Source: a bacterium (GTDB lineage Bacteria > Bacteroidota > Rhodothermia > Balneolales > M1805). From it: a stretch of DNA of 44,622 nucleotides. The position numbers and the translations under genes were made by a program. The stretch spans positions 1 to 44,622 of the forward strand of contig SBGQ01000081.1 of the NCBI GenBank assembly GCA_006226965.1, read 5' to 3'. Of the stretch, positions 1-8,854 are shown piece by piece. Every line of letters starts with the position of its first letter. Position 1 is the first letter of the stretch. Below the pieces are notes generated by a model, which was given only the letters and a program-made list of their open reading frames with translations, was not told the DNA's origin and ran no database searches.

Positions 1-127
1 GGAATTATTTTAGGAAGTTGTAAAATAATGGTAAAAAAGCAAATAATAACGAAGCATCGATTTAGTGATTTTTATTTAAGTGGAATAGGGTATCTTTATT
101 GAGCTTTTATCAAGAAAAGGTGAAAAG

Positions 128-1267
128 ATGAAAATCTCGATGTTATATTTGTTAATAGGATTATTTCCGGTTACTGCTGTTTATTCACAAGACTTCAACG
201 TTTCTGATTCCATTTTGGTGAACTACGAAACCAGTCGCGCACAACTAACACTTCGTTTTTCAGAAGAGTTACATGTGCCTGAAAACCGCCCCGATTCATT
301 ACCCTTCTCGTTTTATGTACTCAATCCGCCGGATTCAATTTCTGTATTGAATTCCAAACACACGATTAGAAATGATTCTTCATTCGTTGAAATTACATTT
401 TCAATAACCCCCGAAACCTACTTTTCTGCGGTGATTTTGGATGCTCAAAATGTAAATGAAGAGCCGTTAGTTGAACCTTATTTCATCAATTTTGATAGTT
501 ATACACCGGAAAGTAAGCCAGATTATACAGTTATTGAAGTTTTCTATAATCAAATGGCAATCATTCCAGAGTTGAATTATAATTTTCCAAACCTTTTCAT
601 AACAGGTGTTATTACAGAACCCAATGAAAACCAATTTTCAACTAGTCGTGATGATTTGATTAAGCAATTTAAATGGGTACAAGCAGTTTCAAAAAGTAAA
701 GTTTTAGAAGCACTTTCGAATACTGAAGAAGTGATTAAGATGTCAATTCCATTATCAGAGAAAATTAGTGTTATTAATTATGGTTTCTATAACGATAAAA
801 TTGTTTCATCTGACAGTTTAGTTTTTGGAAATACTGAGGCCAATCAATATCCAAACATCTATAGTTTGTATAATTCAACTACAAGTGAAATAGACTATAT
901 AGTAACAGATTCAATAAAATCAGTCTCGATTTATAATATAATAATTACAGATGTTGCAGATGCACCTACTCTAGGCAAACCGACTTCAATTAAATTGATT
1001 AGCGCCTACCCCAACCCATTTAATCCATCCACTCAACTGAAAGTAGAAGTCAGTCAAGCCTCTGAGTTGGTGTTACATGTGTATGATGTATTAGGCAGAA
1101 ACGTTAAATCATGGCAAACACCGCAGCGTTTCACATCCGGCCAACATGAAATCGCAGTAGATTTTTCGGGTTTCGCATCAGGAACGTATGTAGTTGAACT
1201 TATCGGAACTGATTTGCTTTCAGGGGTACAGACTCGGCAAACAACTAAAGTGAGTTTGGTTAAGTAA
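128..1267 (+). CDS. Secreted protein with T9SS type A C-terminal sorting domain
   Basis: A 379-residue protein with an N-terminal signal peptide (hydrophobic residues about 4-18, likely cleavage after YSQ at 21). Its last 90 residues (290-379) form a type IX secretion sorting domain: YPNPFNPST near 294, a VYDVLGR turn, a GxY(V)VELIG strand, and a basic end, KVSLVK. The middle (22-285) is beta-rich with no family I recognise. A purine-rich AAGGTG lies just before the ATG. By family knowledge, such proteins cross the outer membrane by the T9SS and are released or surface-anchored after the domain is removed. The cargo function is unknown. The gene stands alone and converges on the CoA-transferase gene through a shared terminator. 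Confidence 0.8.
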   Translation: MKISMLYLLIGLFPVTAVYSQDFNVSDSILVNYETSRAQLTLRFSEELHVPENRPDSLPFSFYVLNPPDSISVLNSKHTIRNDSSFVEITFSITPETYFSAVILDAQNVNEEPLVEPYFINFDSYTPESKPDYTVIEVFYNQMAIIPELNYNFPNLFITGVITEPNENQFSTSRDDLIKQFKWVQAVSKSKVLEALSNTEEVIKMSIPLSEKISVINYGFYNDKIVSSDSLVFGNTEANQYPNIYSLYNSTTSEIDYIVTDSIKSVSIYNIIITDVADAPTLGKPTSIKLISAYPNPFNPSTQLKVEVSQASELVLHVYDVLGRNVKSWQTPQRFTSGQHEIAVDFSGFASGTYVVELIGTDLLSGVQTRQTTKVSLVK

Positions 1268-1268
1268 A

Positions 1269-1295
1269 AAAGCCGGACTGAATCAGCCCGGCTTT
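1269..1295. terminator. Bidirectional terminator hairpin
   Basis: AAAGCCGG pairs with CCGGCTTT, and an inner CTG/CAG stem closes an AAT loop. The A and T flanks suit both strands. It lies between two convergent genes and probably ends both. Confidence 0.8.
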
Positions 1296-1308
1296 ATCAA
1301 CCAACCGC

Positions 1309-2577
1309 TTACGAAAAACGTTGACTTATTTGCCCTTCCAGCCAAGCTTGATGTCTTGGATCCGCAATTTTTAATAGTTCATGTGCTCGTTCTTTTAAGG
1401 ATTTTCCATATAAATCTGCCACCCCGTGTTCGGTAGCCACATAATGAACGTGTGCACGCGTGGTTACAACACCGGCGCCTTCTTTTAAAAACGGAACAAT
1501 GCGAGAATCTCCTCGCGAAGTAACGGACGGTAATGCGATAATCGGTTTTCCGCCTTCAGATAAACTTGCTCCGCGAATAAAATCCATTTGTCCGCCCACA
1601 CCTGAATAATGGCGCGTTCCAATTGAATCGGCGCAAACCTGACCGGTAATGTCAACCTCTATAGCCGAATTGATAGCCGTAACTTTGGGGTTTCTGCGAA
1701 TTACCGCTGTATCGTTCACATATGCTACATCGAGCATGGCAATTAGCGGATTATCGTTCATGAAATCGTATAATTTTTTGGTGCCCATCACAAAACTGGA
1801 AACAATTTTTCCCGGGTGTATACGCTTGTTAAGTCCGTTAATAACACCTGATTCAACCAGTGGAATAATACCGTCGGAGAACATTTCGGTGTGGATGCCA
1901 AGATTTTTGTGATTGGTAAGTGAGGCTAAAACGGCATTCGGAATATTTCCGATTCCCATTTGAAGCGTGGCGCCGTCCTCAATAAGTGTGGCAACGTTTT
2001 TGCCGATTCTGGCTTCAATATCACTGGGTGCACCGGGATTAAACTCATAAATCGGGTAATCTACTTCAACAGATTCCAGAAAACGAGAAGAATGAACAAA
2101 TGCATCACCGTGAGTTCTGGGCATCTGTGGGTTAATTTCAGCAATAATGTTTTTAGCGGTATCTACAGCAGCTTTTGATGAATCCACAGAAACACCCAAG
2201 GTGCAATAACCATGAACATCAGGTGGAGAAACCATAATGAAAGCATAATCCAGCTTAATAATTCCTTTTCTGAACAGTAGTGGAACTTCGCTCAAAAAAA
2301 CAGGAATGTAATCAGCTCTGCCGGAATTCACGGCTTTACGAACATTCGAGCCTACAAAGAACGCTTTCGTAAAAAATGAGCCTTCATATTCAGGATTTAC
2401 ATAGGGCGCATCGCCTTCGGTGTGTAAATGATAAATGGTAACGTTTTCGAGTTCGTTTGCTCGGGTAACCAAAGCTTTAATTAATTCCTGAGGAGCAGCA
2501 GCAACGCTGTGTATATAAATTTTATCCCCTGATTTAATATGTTTTACTGCCTCCAAAGCAGAAACTGACATCTTCAT
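1309..2577 (-). CDS. Acetyl-CoA hydrolase/transferase family CoA-transferase
   Basis: A 422-residue, full-length member of the acetyl-CoA hydrolase/4-hydroxybutyrate CoA-transferase (Cat) family, which moves CoA between acyl-CoA and a carboxylic acid such as acetate. Both halves of the fold are present. The catalytic glutamate is E231 in HTEMFSDG, and the CoA-binding GGQMDFIRGA motif spans 328-337. GGAG lies just upstream of the ATG; a second ATG at codon 3 is also possible. It is cytoplasmic by prediction. Substrate cannot be read from sequence; 4-hydroxybutyrate, butyrate, propionate or succinate with acetate are all possible. It is transcribed alone; a weak promoter-like TTTG-N20-TATTTTA lies 35-70 bases upstream. 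Confidence 0.88.
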   Translation of the reverse strand: MKMSVSALEAVKHIKSGDKIYIHSVAAAPQELIKALVTRANELENVTIYHLHTEGDAPYVNPEYEGSFFTKAFFVGSNVRKAVNSGRADYIPVFLSEVPLLFRKGIIKLDYAFIMVSPPDVHGYCTLGVSVDSSKAAVDTAKNIIAEINPQMPRTHGDAFVHSSRFLESVEVDYPIYEFNPGAPSDIEARIGKNVATLIEDGATLQMGIGNIPNAVLASLTNHKNLGIHTEMFSDGIIPLVESGVINGLNKRIHPGKIVSSFVMGTKKLYDFMNDNPLIAMLDVAYVNDTAVIRRNPKVTAINSAIEVDITGQVCADSIGTRHYSGVGGQMDFIRGASLSEGGKPIIALPSVTSRGDSRIVPFLKEGAGVVTTRAHVHYVATEHGVADLYGKSLKERAHELLKIADPRHQAWLEGQISQRFS

Positions 2578-2708
2578 AATTCTCCAATAGATAAAGTCCT
2601 AAATGACAGAGATAAAATACGGACAAAAATGTCTTAAATCAAATTGCAAGAAATCAAAAGCCCCAAACAGCAAAATTTTGGCGTTTAAGTAATTGATAAT
2701 AAACAGGC

Positions 2709-3842
2709 TTACTTGGTAATGAGTTCTAATACTAAATGATCGGCAAGCAGCAAGCCGGAATCTGTTAGGACGATTTTTTCAGGATGAGGCTGAACTAAAC
2801 CTTGTTCTTGTAATTGTTGAATAAAATGTAATTGTTCTTCTGAAAATGAAAACTGATATCGGTTTTTGAGTTCATCAAATTCGAGTCCATCTTTTGTTCT
2901 TAACCCAATCAACAAACGTTCTTCGGCGAGTTCAGAAAGCTCCAGCGTTTGTATATCGGTTTGTTGTAATGGATTATTCACATATGCTTTTAAATCCGGC
3001 GCATGATTCCATCTTCTTGCCGTTTTTCCATCAAGCCAAACAAACGAATGTGCACCTGCTCCCATTCCGATGTAATCAATATGCTTCCAGTAATTCGAAT
3101 TATGAAAAGATCGATGACCGAGTTTCGCAAAATTAGAAACTTCGTATGCTTCAAAACCGGCTTGAGTCAAACGCTCACGAACTAAAAGAAAATGTTCGCT
3201 TACCGCATCGTCTTGAAGCGGTATTAGTGTTCCTTTTTCTTCCGCTTTACCCAGTCTGGTTCTTGGTTCAATAGTTAGGCTGTATGCAGAAATGTGAGGC
3301 AGATCAAAAGTCAAAAATTGGTCGATGTCAGCATTTAAATCGGCGAGTGTTTGATTCGGATTTCCGTAAATCAAATCAACCGTAAAACTTTTAAATCCGG
3401 TTTTTTGTATGATTTCAATGGCTTGTATTGCCTGAGTTTTTGAATGTGCCCTGTGCATAAAGTGTAGGCGACTTTCATCAAAAGTCTGCACTCCCATGCT
3501 TAATCGTGTAACACCCAATGCTTTTAAAACCTGCATTGATTCAATAGTTACATCATCGGGATTTACCTCAACCGTAATTTCTCTTGTTTTTGATGTGATA
3601 AAAGCCTGAAGCGAATCAAAAATTAGTTGCCAATGTTTGGGTTCTAAACGCGATGGTGTTCCACCGCCGAAATAGATGGTTTCGGCGCCCTCAGAAAAGA
3701 GGGAATGGTTTTCCCAATGTTTTATTTCAATCAATAAAGCCTGAACAAAGGCATCCATCAAATCCGTTTTGGTGACAAAATAAAAGTCACAATACGAGCA
3801 GGCCTGTTTGCAAAACGGAACGTGGATGTAAATGCCTGCCAT
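2709..3842 (-). CDS. hemW: HemW-like radical SAM heme chaperone
   Basis: A 377-residue radical SAM protein. The iron-sulfur cluster motif CxxxCxxC is C11, C15 and C18. GGGTPS is at 59-64, and the HemW signatures HNSNYW (247-252) and GxGAHSF (261-267) are present, followed by the C-terminal HemN-type domain. The usual HemW length and the signature favour the heme chaperone HemW over coproporphyrinogen dehydrogenase HemN, which is longer. Its ATG overlaps the stop of the upstream alpha/beta hydrolase gene in a TAATG arrangement, so the two are translationally coupled. No terminator hairpin is visible after it. Confidence 0.9.
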   Translation of the reverse strand: MAGIYIHVPFCKQACSYCDFYFVTKTDLMDAFVQALLIEIKHWENHSLFSEGAETIYFGGGTPSRLEPKHWQLIFDSLQAFITSKTREITVEVNPDDVTIESMQVLKALGVTRLSMGVQTFDESRLHFMHRAHSKTQAIQAIEIIQKTGFKSFTVDLIYGNPNQTLADLNADIDQFLTFDLPHISAYSLTIEPRTRLGKAEEKGTLIPLQDDAVSEHFLLVRERLTQAGFEAYEVSNFAKLGHRSFHNSNYWKHIDYIGMGAGAHSFVWLDGKTARRWNHAPDLKAYVNNPLQQTDIQTLELSELAEERLLIGLRTKDGLEFDELKNRYQFSFSEEQLHFIQQLQEQGLVQPHPEKIVLTDSGLLLADHLVLELITK

Positions 3843-4636
3843 TAGGATTTGGGATGAAAGTACGCATCAGCGATGGCATAAAACGCTGACGGATTATCTA
3901 AAAACGCATAATGTCCGGCACCGTCAATTCCGACTAGAGTCGCATTTTGTATTCCTGCTTTAATACGCTCCGCTTGATACATAGGAGTGGAATCGTCATT
4001 TTTTCCCCATAAAAGAAAAACTTCATGCGAAATATTCGGGAGCGTTTTTTCCAGATATTCAGAAACGGTTTTCACGAAAATTTCACGCATTACACCCTCT
4101 AATTGTTTGTAATCGGAACTGCCAAGAGATTTCCATAAATCGGTCTGCCGTAATTTTTGTAAACCTTTTTCTTGTAAGGCTTTTGGCAAAATCAGGAAGG
4201 GCGCTTTTAAGGTTTTTGCCAAATATTTTCGGTAATAAAATCGCCAGGTTCTACGTGGTTTCATTCCTGCTCCGCCAGTAATGAGCACTTTATCAATCCA
4301 TGTTTGAGCCCAACTTTGTTCAAGCAGTTTCAAGGCAACTCTTCCGCCAAAAGAATGAACTAAAAGAGATGTTTTTCTACCGATTACCTGCTGAATAAAC
4401 GACTGTGTAAAACGCATATACTCACTAACATCCCAAGCTGAATTCGGCGCCGGAGTTTTCCCGAAGCCCGGAAAATCGATGACGTAGCAAGTGTTTTTAA
4501 TCGCCATATGTTGAGCTAGTTGCGACATTACTTGAGCAGAACTTCCCCATCCGTGCAAAATTAAAAGAGGTTCACCCTCGCCTGCTTTTAAGAAATGTGT
4601 TTTAATACCAGAAACGTCAACAAAATGGGATTCCAT
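3842..4636 (-). CDS. Alpha/beta-fold hydrolase
   Basis: A 264-residue single-domain alpha/beta hydrolase. The oxyanion loop is LHGWG (28-31), the nucleophile elbow is HSFGG with Ser95, the acid is Asp214 or Asp215 in WGKNDD, and the base is His242 in GAGHY. There is no signal peptide, so it is probably cytoplasmic. The family covers esterases, lipases and C-C bond hydrolases, and the substrate cannot be inferred. It is the first gene of a two-gene unit with hemW, overlapping by the stop/start. Upstream, on its strand, are a TATTTTTG promoter-like box and a 12-base palindrome. Confidence 0.85.
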   Translation of the reverse strand: MESHFVDVSGIKTHFLKAGEGEPLLILHGWGSSAQVMSQLAQHMAIKNTCYVIDFPGFGKTPAPNSAWDVSEYMRFTQSFIQQVIGRKTSLLVHSFGGRVALKLLEQSWAQTWIDKVLITGGAGMKPRRTWRFYYRKYLAKTLKAPFLILPKALQEKGLQKLRQTDLWKSLGSSDYKQLEGVMREIFVKTVSEYLEKTLPNISHEVFLLWGKNDDSTPMYQAERIKAGIQNATLVGIDGAGHYAFLDNPSAFYAIADAYFHPKS

Positions 4637-4940
4637 AACCTCTTTAATTTATTTGCAGCAAAAATAAGCATTAATGCTGATTTTAAGATGAATCGATTAA
4701 GTGATAAGTACTTAGTGAAATAAGTTCTAATGAGTTTCAATATTGAATTTGCCGATATGTAATACATAAAAAATGCTCGTGAAATAAATCCTGAATGCTA
4801 CCAACCTTGCTAGTCTGCTTCATCAAAAAAGAAAAGTTGAATGATTTTATGAAATGCTGAAACGCGCTTAACTCATGATAAAAGCTAAACCAGCCATCGG
4901 GTGAAATCCATATATTCCCCGTATCACAAATGTAAAAATC
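4637..4940. other. Intergenic region between divergent genes
   Basis: A 304-base gap between the alpha/beta hydrolase (minus) and mgsA (plus). On the minus strand it holds a TATTTTTG box (4659-4666) next to a perfect palindrome AGCATTAATGCT (4667-4678). I see no ORF of note, no terminator hairpin, no riboswitch-like structure and no repeat. It probably carries the two divergent promoters. Confidence 0.6.
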
Positions 4941-5441
4941 ATGTCAAAACAATTATCAGATACAGAAAAATCCTTGCTCGGAAGTTCAAGCCCCAAGAAA
5001 ACGATTCGAATGAACAAGGTGAAAAAAATTGCTTTAATTGCTCATGATAATCGTAAACAAGCGCTCTTAGAATGGGCAGGTTTTAACAAAGGATTATTAG
5101 CAAATCACATTTTATTTGCCACAGGAACAACAGGAAAAATTATTTCTGCAGAATTAGATTTGCCGATTACACGATTTAAAAGTGGTCCGTTAGGCGGTGA
5201 CCAACAAGTTGGTGCAAAAATTTGTGAAGGTGAAATTGATTTCGTGATTTTCTTTTGGGATCCTTTGGAGGCTCAACCGCACGACCCCGATGTAAAAGCT
5301 TTATTGCGTTTGGCAACCTTGTATAACATTCCGGTTGCAATCGACCGCGCATCAGCCGATTTTATGATTTCATCGCCTTTGATGAATACAACATATGAAC
5401 GAATTTTACCCGATGCACAAGGTCGATACGAAGTTGGCTGA
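4941..5441 (+). CDS. mgsA: Methylglyoxal synthase
   Basis: A 166-residue methylglyoxal synthase, which converts dihydroxyacetone phosphate to methylglyoxal and phosphate. Seen in sequence: the phosphate-binding GTTGK (62-66), the catalytic Asp87 in [23 protein letters not shown] (106-123), and the DRASADF motif. It has about 25 extra N-terminal residues compared with short family members; Met24 ([13 protein letters not shown]) would give the usual core, so the start is uncertain. It is cytoplasmic. The enzyme normally relieves phosphate limitation when triose phosphates accumulate. Confidence 0.92.
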   Translation: MSKQLSDTEKSLLGSSSPKKTIRMNKVKKIALIAHDNRKQALLEWAGFNKGLLANHILFATGTTGKIISAELDLPITRFKSGPLGGDQQVGAKICEGEIDFVIFFWDPLEAQPHDPDVKALLRLATLYNIPVAIDRASADFMISSPLMNTTYERILPDAQGRYEVG

Positions 5442-5477
5442 TTAAAAGTCGAAAAAGCATTAAAAACCGTAATTTCC

Positions 5478-5485
5478 TATATTTG
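5478..5485 (+). promoter_or_regulatory. Candidate promoter -7 element (TATATTTG) of yebC
   Basis: TATATTTG matches the TAnnTTTG -7 consensus of the Bacteroidota-type housekeeping sigma factor and sits about 44 bases before the yebC ATG, after mgsA ends. No clear TTG element is seen at -33, so support is moderate only. Confidence 0.4.
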
Positions 5486-5528
5486 CGCCTCAAAAAAATA
5501 ACAGAAGAACAAAACAAGGTACTATTCC

Positions 5529-6281
5529 ATGTCAGGGCACTCGAAGTGGTCAACCATTAAGCGTAAAAAAGCTTTAATTGATTCTAAACGTTCAAGAATT
5601 TGGACCAAAATCATTCGTGAAATAATGGTAGCAGCGAGAGACGGAGGCGGAGATGCGTCCAATAATCCGCGTTTATCTTTAGCAATTGACAATGCGAAAG
5701 CTGCCAATATGCCCAAAGACAATATCGACCGTGCTATAAAAAAAGGTACTGGCGAATTAGGCGGTGCTGCTTACGAAGATGTTACCTATGAAGGTTATGG
5801 CCCGGGTGGAATCGCCTATTTTGTAGAAGCCGGTACAGACAATGTAAACCGTACGGTAGGTGAAGTAAGACATATTTTTTCCAAATACGGCGGAAATTTA
5901 GGAACCAACGGTTCAGTAGCGTTCATGTTTAATCAGGTCGGAGTAATCAGTATTCCGTCTGATGGTGTTGATGAAGACCAATTGATGATGGATGCCTTGG
6001 AAGCCGGTGCGGAAGACATCAAAAATGAAGAAGAAGTATTTGAAGTGCAGACAGCTCGTGAAAACTTATTTGTTGTTCGTCAGGCCTTAGAAGCTGCGGG
6101 TTATAAAATAGATAGTGCTGAATTGCAACGGATTCCATCAACCTATACCAAAGTGGACGCTGAAACGGCTTTGGCAAATTTTAAATTGATGGAAAAGCTT
6201 GAAGAAAATGACGATATAAGCGATGTGTTCAACAATATGGAAATGGACGACGAAACCATTGCCTTAGCTGAAAACATGTAA
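5529..6281 (+). CDS. yebC: YebC/PmpR family protein
   Basis: A 250-residue, full-length YebC/PmpR (TACO1) family protein. It opens with the diagnostic SGHSKWSTIKRKKA and continues with RDGGGDASNNPRL, the MPKDNIDRAIKKGTGE segment, and EGYGPGG. Family members have been described as DNA-binding regulators and, more recently, as translation factors that relieve ribosome stalling at proline-rich stretches. The gene lies 55 bases upstream of batC on the same strand and could be read into the bat genes, as no terminator is visible between them. Confidence 0.95.
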   Translation: MSGHSKWSTIKRKKALIDSKRSRIWTKIIREIMVAARDGGGDASNNPRLSLAIDNAKAANMPKDNIDRAIKKGTGELGGAAYEDVTYEGYGPGGIAYFVEAGTDNVNRTVGEVRHIFSKYGGNLGTNGSVAFMFNQVGVISIPSDGVDEDQLMMDALEAGAEDIKNEEEVFEVQTARENLFVVRQALEAAGYKIDSAELQRIPSTYTKVDAETALANFKLMEKLEENDDISDVFNNMEMDDETIALAENM

Positions 6282-6336
6282 AAATCACACAATGAATAAG
6301 AGATAAGCTCGTTTTTGGGCACAAATTGATATCAAC

Positions 6337-7113
6337 ATGCTAAAACTTTTCATTTTACTGCTTTTATTTACGAACGATGCCGCTCGTGATGGCAATAAGG
6401 CTTACGATGAAGGGAATTTTGCCCAAGCCGAGCAATTATTTCGCCAAGCTCTAACACAAAACCCTGAAGATTCACGCATTTTATTCAATCTTGCGAATGC
6501 ACTAGCGAAGCAGGAAAAATTTGAGCAAGCTGTTGCCACTTATGAGCAATACAAGGCAATGGTGAGTGAGCCTGCCGAAAAATCCAAAGCGGATTATAAC
6601 ATCGGTAACGTTCTGGGACAAATGCAAAAATGGGATCAAGCGCTTAAATATTTTAAAAACGCCTTGAAAAGAGACCCCAAAGATGAAGAAGCTAAATACA
6701 ACTATGAATTAGCATACAACAAGAAAAAAGAGCAAGAAGAGCAACAGCAAAATCAACAGAATAAAAACGACCAGAATAATCAGAATCAGGATAAGAACGA
6801 CCAGCAGAATCAGGACCAAAATCAACAGAATAAGCAGGATCAAAACCAAGATCAGAATCAGCAGAAGCAAAATCAGAATAAAGACGATAAGCAAGATCAA
6901 CAGCAGCAAAACGACAAACAGCAGCAGAACCAACAAAACTCTGACGATAAACAAGACCAGCAACAATCTCAGCAACCTATGGAAGCTCAGATGAGTAAAG
7001 AGCAGGCACAGAAAATTTTACAAGCTTTAGATAAAAAAGAGCGTGATTTGCTGAAACAGTTCAAAAAACCGAAAACAAGTAATTCAAAGAAGCAAAATGG
7101 CAAAGATTGGTAA
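6337..7113 (+). CDS. batC: BatC-like TPR protein with Gln/Asn-rich linker
   Basis: A 258-residue protein with a short hydrophobic N-terminus and TPR repeats over about residues 14-115 (GNKAYDEGNFAQAEQLFRQAL and following units). A very low-complexity Gln/Asn/Asp/Lys stretch spans about 127-215. The C-terminal helix, MSKEQAQKILQALDKKERDLL, is typical of BatC. By family knowledge the Bat (Bacteroides aerotolerance) proteins form an envelope complex linked to stress tolerance. The stop overlaps the batD start by 17 bases. batA, batB, the DUF58 gene and moxR, usual upstream neighbours, are absent here. The linker is encoded by imperfect CAGAATCAGGAC-type repeats. Confidence 0.82.
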   Translation: MLKLFILLLLFTNDAARDGNKAYDEGNFAQAEQLFRQALTQNPEDSRILFNLANALAKQEKFEQAVATYEQYKAMVSEPAEKSKADYNIGNVLGQMQKWDQALKYFKNALKRDPKDEEAKYNYELAYNKKKEQEEQQQNQQNKNDQNNQNQDKNDQQNQDQNQQNKQDQNQDQNQQKQNQNKDDKQDQQQQNDKQQQNQQNSDDKQDQQQSQQPMEAQMSKEQAQKILQALDKKERDLLKQFKKPKTSNSKKQNGKDW

Positions 7114-8854
7114 GCTACTGTTTCTTTTTTTGTTGATGTTAGGGTTTGAGCAAGTAAAAGCTCAGGATGTTGATGTAAGTGCAACCTTAAATGAAACCAT
7201 TGTTTTTCAGGGTGATAGAGTAGTGCTAACCGTTACGGTTGGCGGCAAACGTTTCAAAAATGTGAGTAATCCGGAATTGCCGGAATTGAACGGACTTCGT
7301 TATTTAACCACGACGCCATCTACCTCAACCAACTTTTCCTTTGTAAACGGTGTTGCAAAAAGTACTTACAGCTATTCCTATTATTTGCTCACAGAAAAAG
7401 AGGGTGATTATTTTGTTCCTGAAGTAAAGGTAGAAATTGACGGTAAAGTGTATAAAACATCACCTTTAAAAATTACCGTTAAAGGTAGAACACAAGCACA
7501 AGACAACACTCAAAACACCCCTGATATTTACTTAAAACTGGAAGTTTCGAACGATAAACCGTTTGTGGGTGAACAGGTTGTGGCAAAAGTTGTGTTGTAT
7601 TTCAAAAACAACTTAGAAATACTGTCTTATCAACCGGTAGCCGGATGGAAAGCTGAAGGGTTTTGGAAAGAAGAATTACGCGACGGAAAACAGCCTCAGG
7701 CTGAATCGGCGATAATAAACGGAATGCGTTATCGAAAAGCGGAACTCATGAAATACGCTTTATTCCCTTCAAAAACCGGAAAATTGACGATTAGTCCGTT
7801 TACAGTAGTTACAACGGTTCGAGTAGCTTCACGTAATCGTGATCCGTTCAGCTCCTTTTTTGGCGGCTTTGGCACCAATCAACGAAATATTGATTTAGAA
7901 ACCGAGCCCTTGGAAATTGAAGCTCAAGCTGTTCCTCGTGTAAAAGATGCCACCTATTTGGGAGCAGTTGGTTCATTTACAGTTAAAAGAGCCATCACTC
8001 AAAACAATGCCTTAGTGGGGGAATCCATCGAAGTAACCACCACCGTTAGCGGAACCGGAAATATTGCGCTAGTGAGTAAGCCGACGTATGAATATCCGAA
8101 TACGTTTGAAATTTATGACCCGCAGGAAACCTCTTCAATTGACAGAAAAGGTGATGTAGTAAGCGGAAGTAAAAATTTTACTGACATTTTAATTCCACGC
8201 ACACCCGGTAATTATGAAATTCCGGAAATGAATGTTTCGTATTTCAATCCCCAGAAAAAACGTCATGAAGTGGTAAAGCTTCCTGCTATTGCCATGGTGA
8301 TAAAGCGCGACCCAAAGGCAACTCAATTAACTTCTCAAGTCATACCGTTTAATGTTCAGCCTGCATTAGGCTTAGTTGTGTGGACATCAAAAATTCCTGA
8401 TGAATTTTATAATGAATGGTGGTTTTTTGTGATACTGGGATTTCCGCTTATTGGTGCTGTAGGTTTGTATTTCTACCGCGGATATTTAGACAGAATGGAA
8501 GACGATGTTCAGTTTGCACGATCTAATAAAGCATCCAAAAAAGCAGATAAACGTTTAATTGAAGCAAAAAAAGTTGCTCAAACCGATGTGAAAGCGGCGT
8601 ATTCAGCTTTATATAAAGCCTTAGTTGGTTATGTTGCTGATAGAGCACATGTGCCGGAAACCGGTGAATCAGACGAAATGTATATCAAGATTTTGCATGA
8701 AAAAGGTTTGGAAGAAGAAAGTTTGAAACCATTAAAACAATTGATGGATAAATGTAGCACGATTCGTTTTGCTCCAGCCGGAACGGCCGCTGATTTTGAG
8801 AAAGATGCAGACTTGGCATCCGATTTATTAAAGAAAATCAGGAGAGTGTTATGA
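7097..8854 (+). CDS. batD: BatD family protein
   Basis: A 585-residue BatD protein with a signal peptide (hydrophobic 7-17, KAQ at 21-23). Long beta-rich, Ig-like extracytoplasmic domains run to about residue 435. One transmembrane helix follows (about 440-463), then a cytoplasmic helical tail of about 120 residues that includes coiled-coil-like, Lys-rich segments. It starts inside the end of batC and its stop overlaps the batE start by 4 bases, which shows tight coupling. The role in the Bat complex is established only at the level of envelope and oxidative or aerotolerance phenotypes. Confidence 0.85.
   Translation: MAKIGKLLFLFLLMLGFEQVKAQDVDVSATLNETIVFQGDRVVLTVTVGGKRFKNVSNPELPELNGLRYLTTTPSTSTNFSFVNGVAKSTYSYSYYLLTEKEGDYFVPEVKVEIDGKVYKTSPLKITVKGRTQAQDNTQNTPDIYLKLEVSNDKPFVGEQVVAKVVLYFKNNLEILSYQPVAGWKAEGFWKEELRDGKQPQAESAIINGMRYRKAELMKYALFPSKTGKLTISPFTVVTTVRVASRNRDPFSSFFGGFGTNQRNIDLETEPLEIEAQAVPRVKDATYLGAVGSFTVKRAITQNNALVGESIEVTTTVSGTGNIALVSKPTYEYPNTFEIYDPQETSSIDRKGDVVSGSKNFTDILIPRTPGNYEIPEMNVSYFNPQKKRHEVVKLPAIAMVIKRDPKATQLTSQVIPFNVQPALGLVVWTSKIPDEFYNEWWFFVILGFPLIGAVGLYFYRGYLDRMEDDVQFARSNKASKKADKRLIEAKKVAQTDVKAAYSALYKALVGYVADRAHVPETGESDEMYIKILHEKGLEEESLKPLKQLMDKCSTIRFAPAGTAADFEKDADLASDLLKKIRRVL

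Noticed and set aside
4637-4940. Possible small RNA or riboswitch before mgsA
   Set aside because: No stable hairpin, terminator or conserved-looking motif beyond the noted palindrome could be found by eye.
6709-6975. An 88-codon open frame on the minus strand opposite the batC linker, rich in Leu, Ile and Val
   Set aside because: It mirrors the Gln/Asn/Asp/Lys-rich plus-strand repeats; the hydrophobic string is an artefact of the reverse frame.
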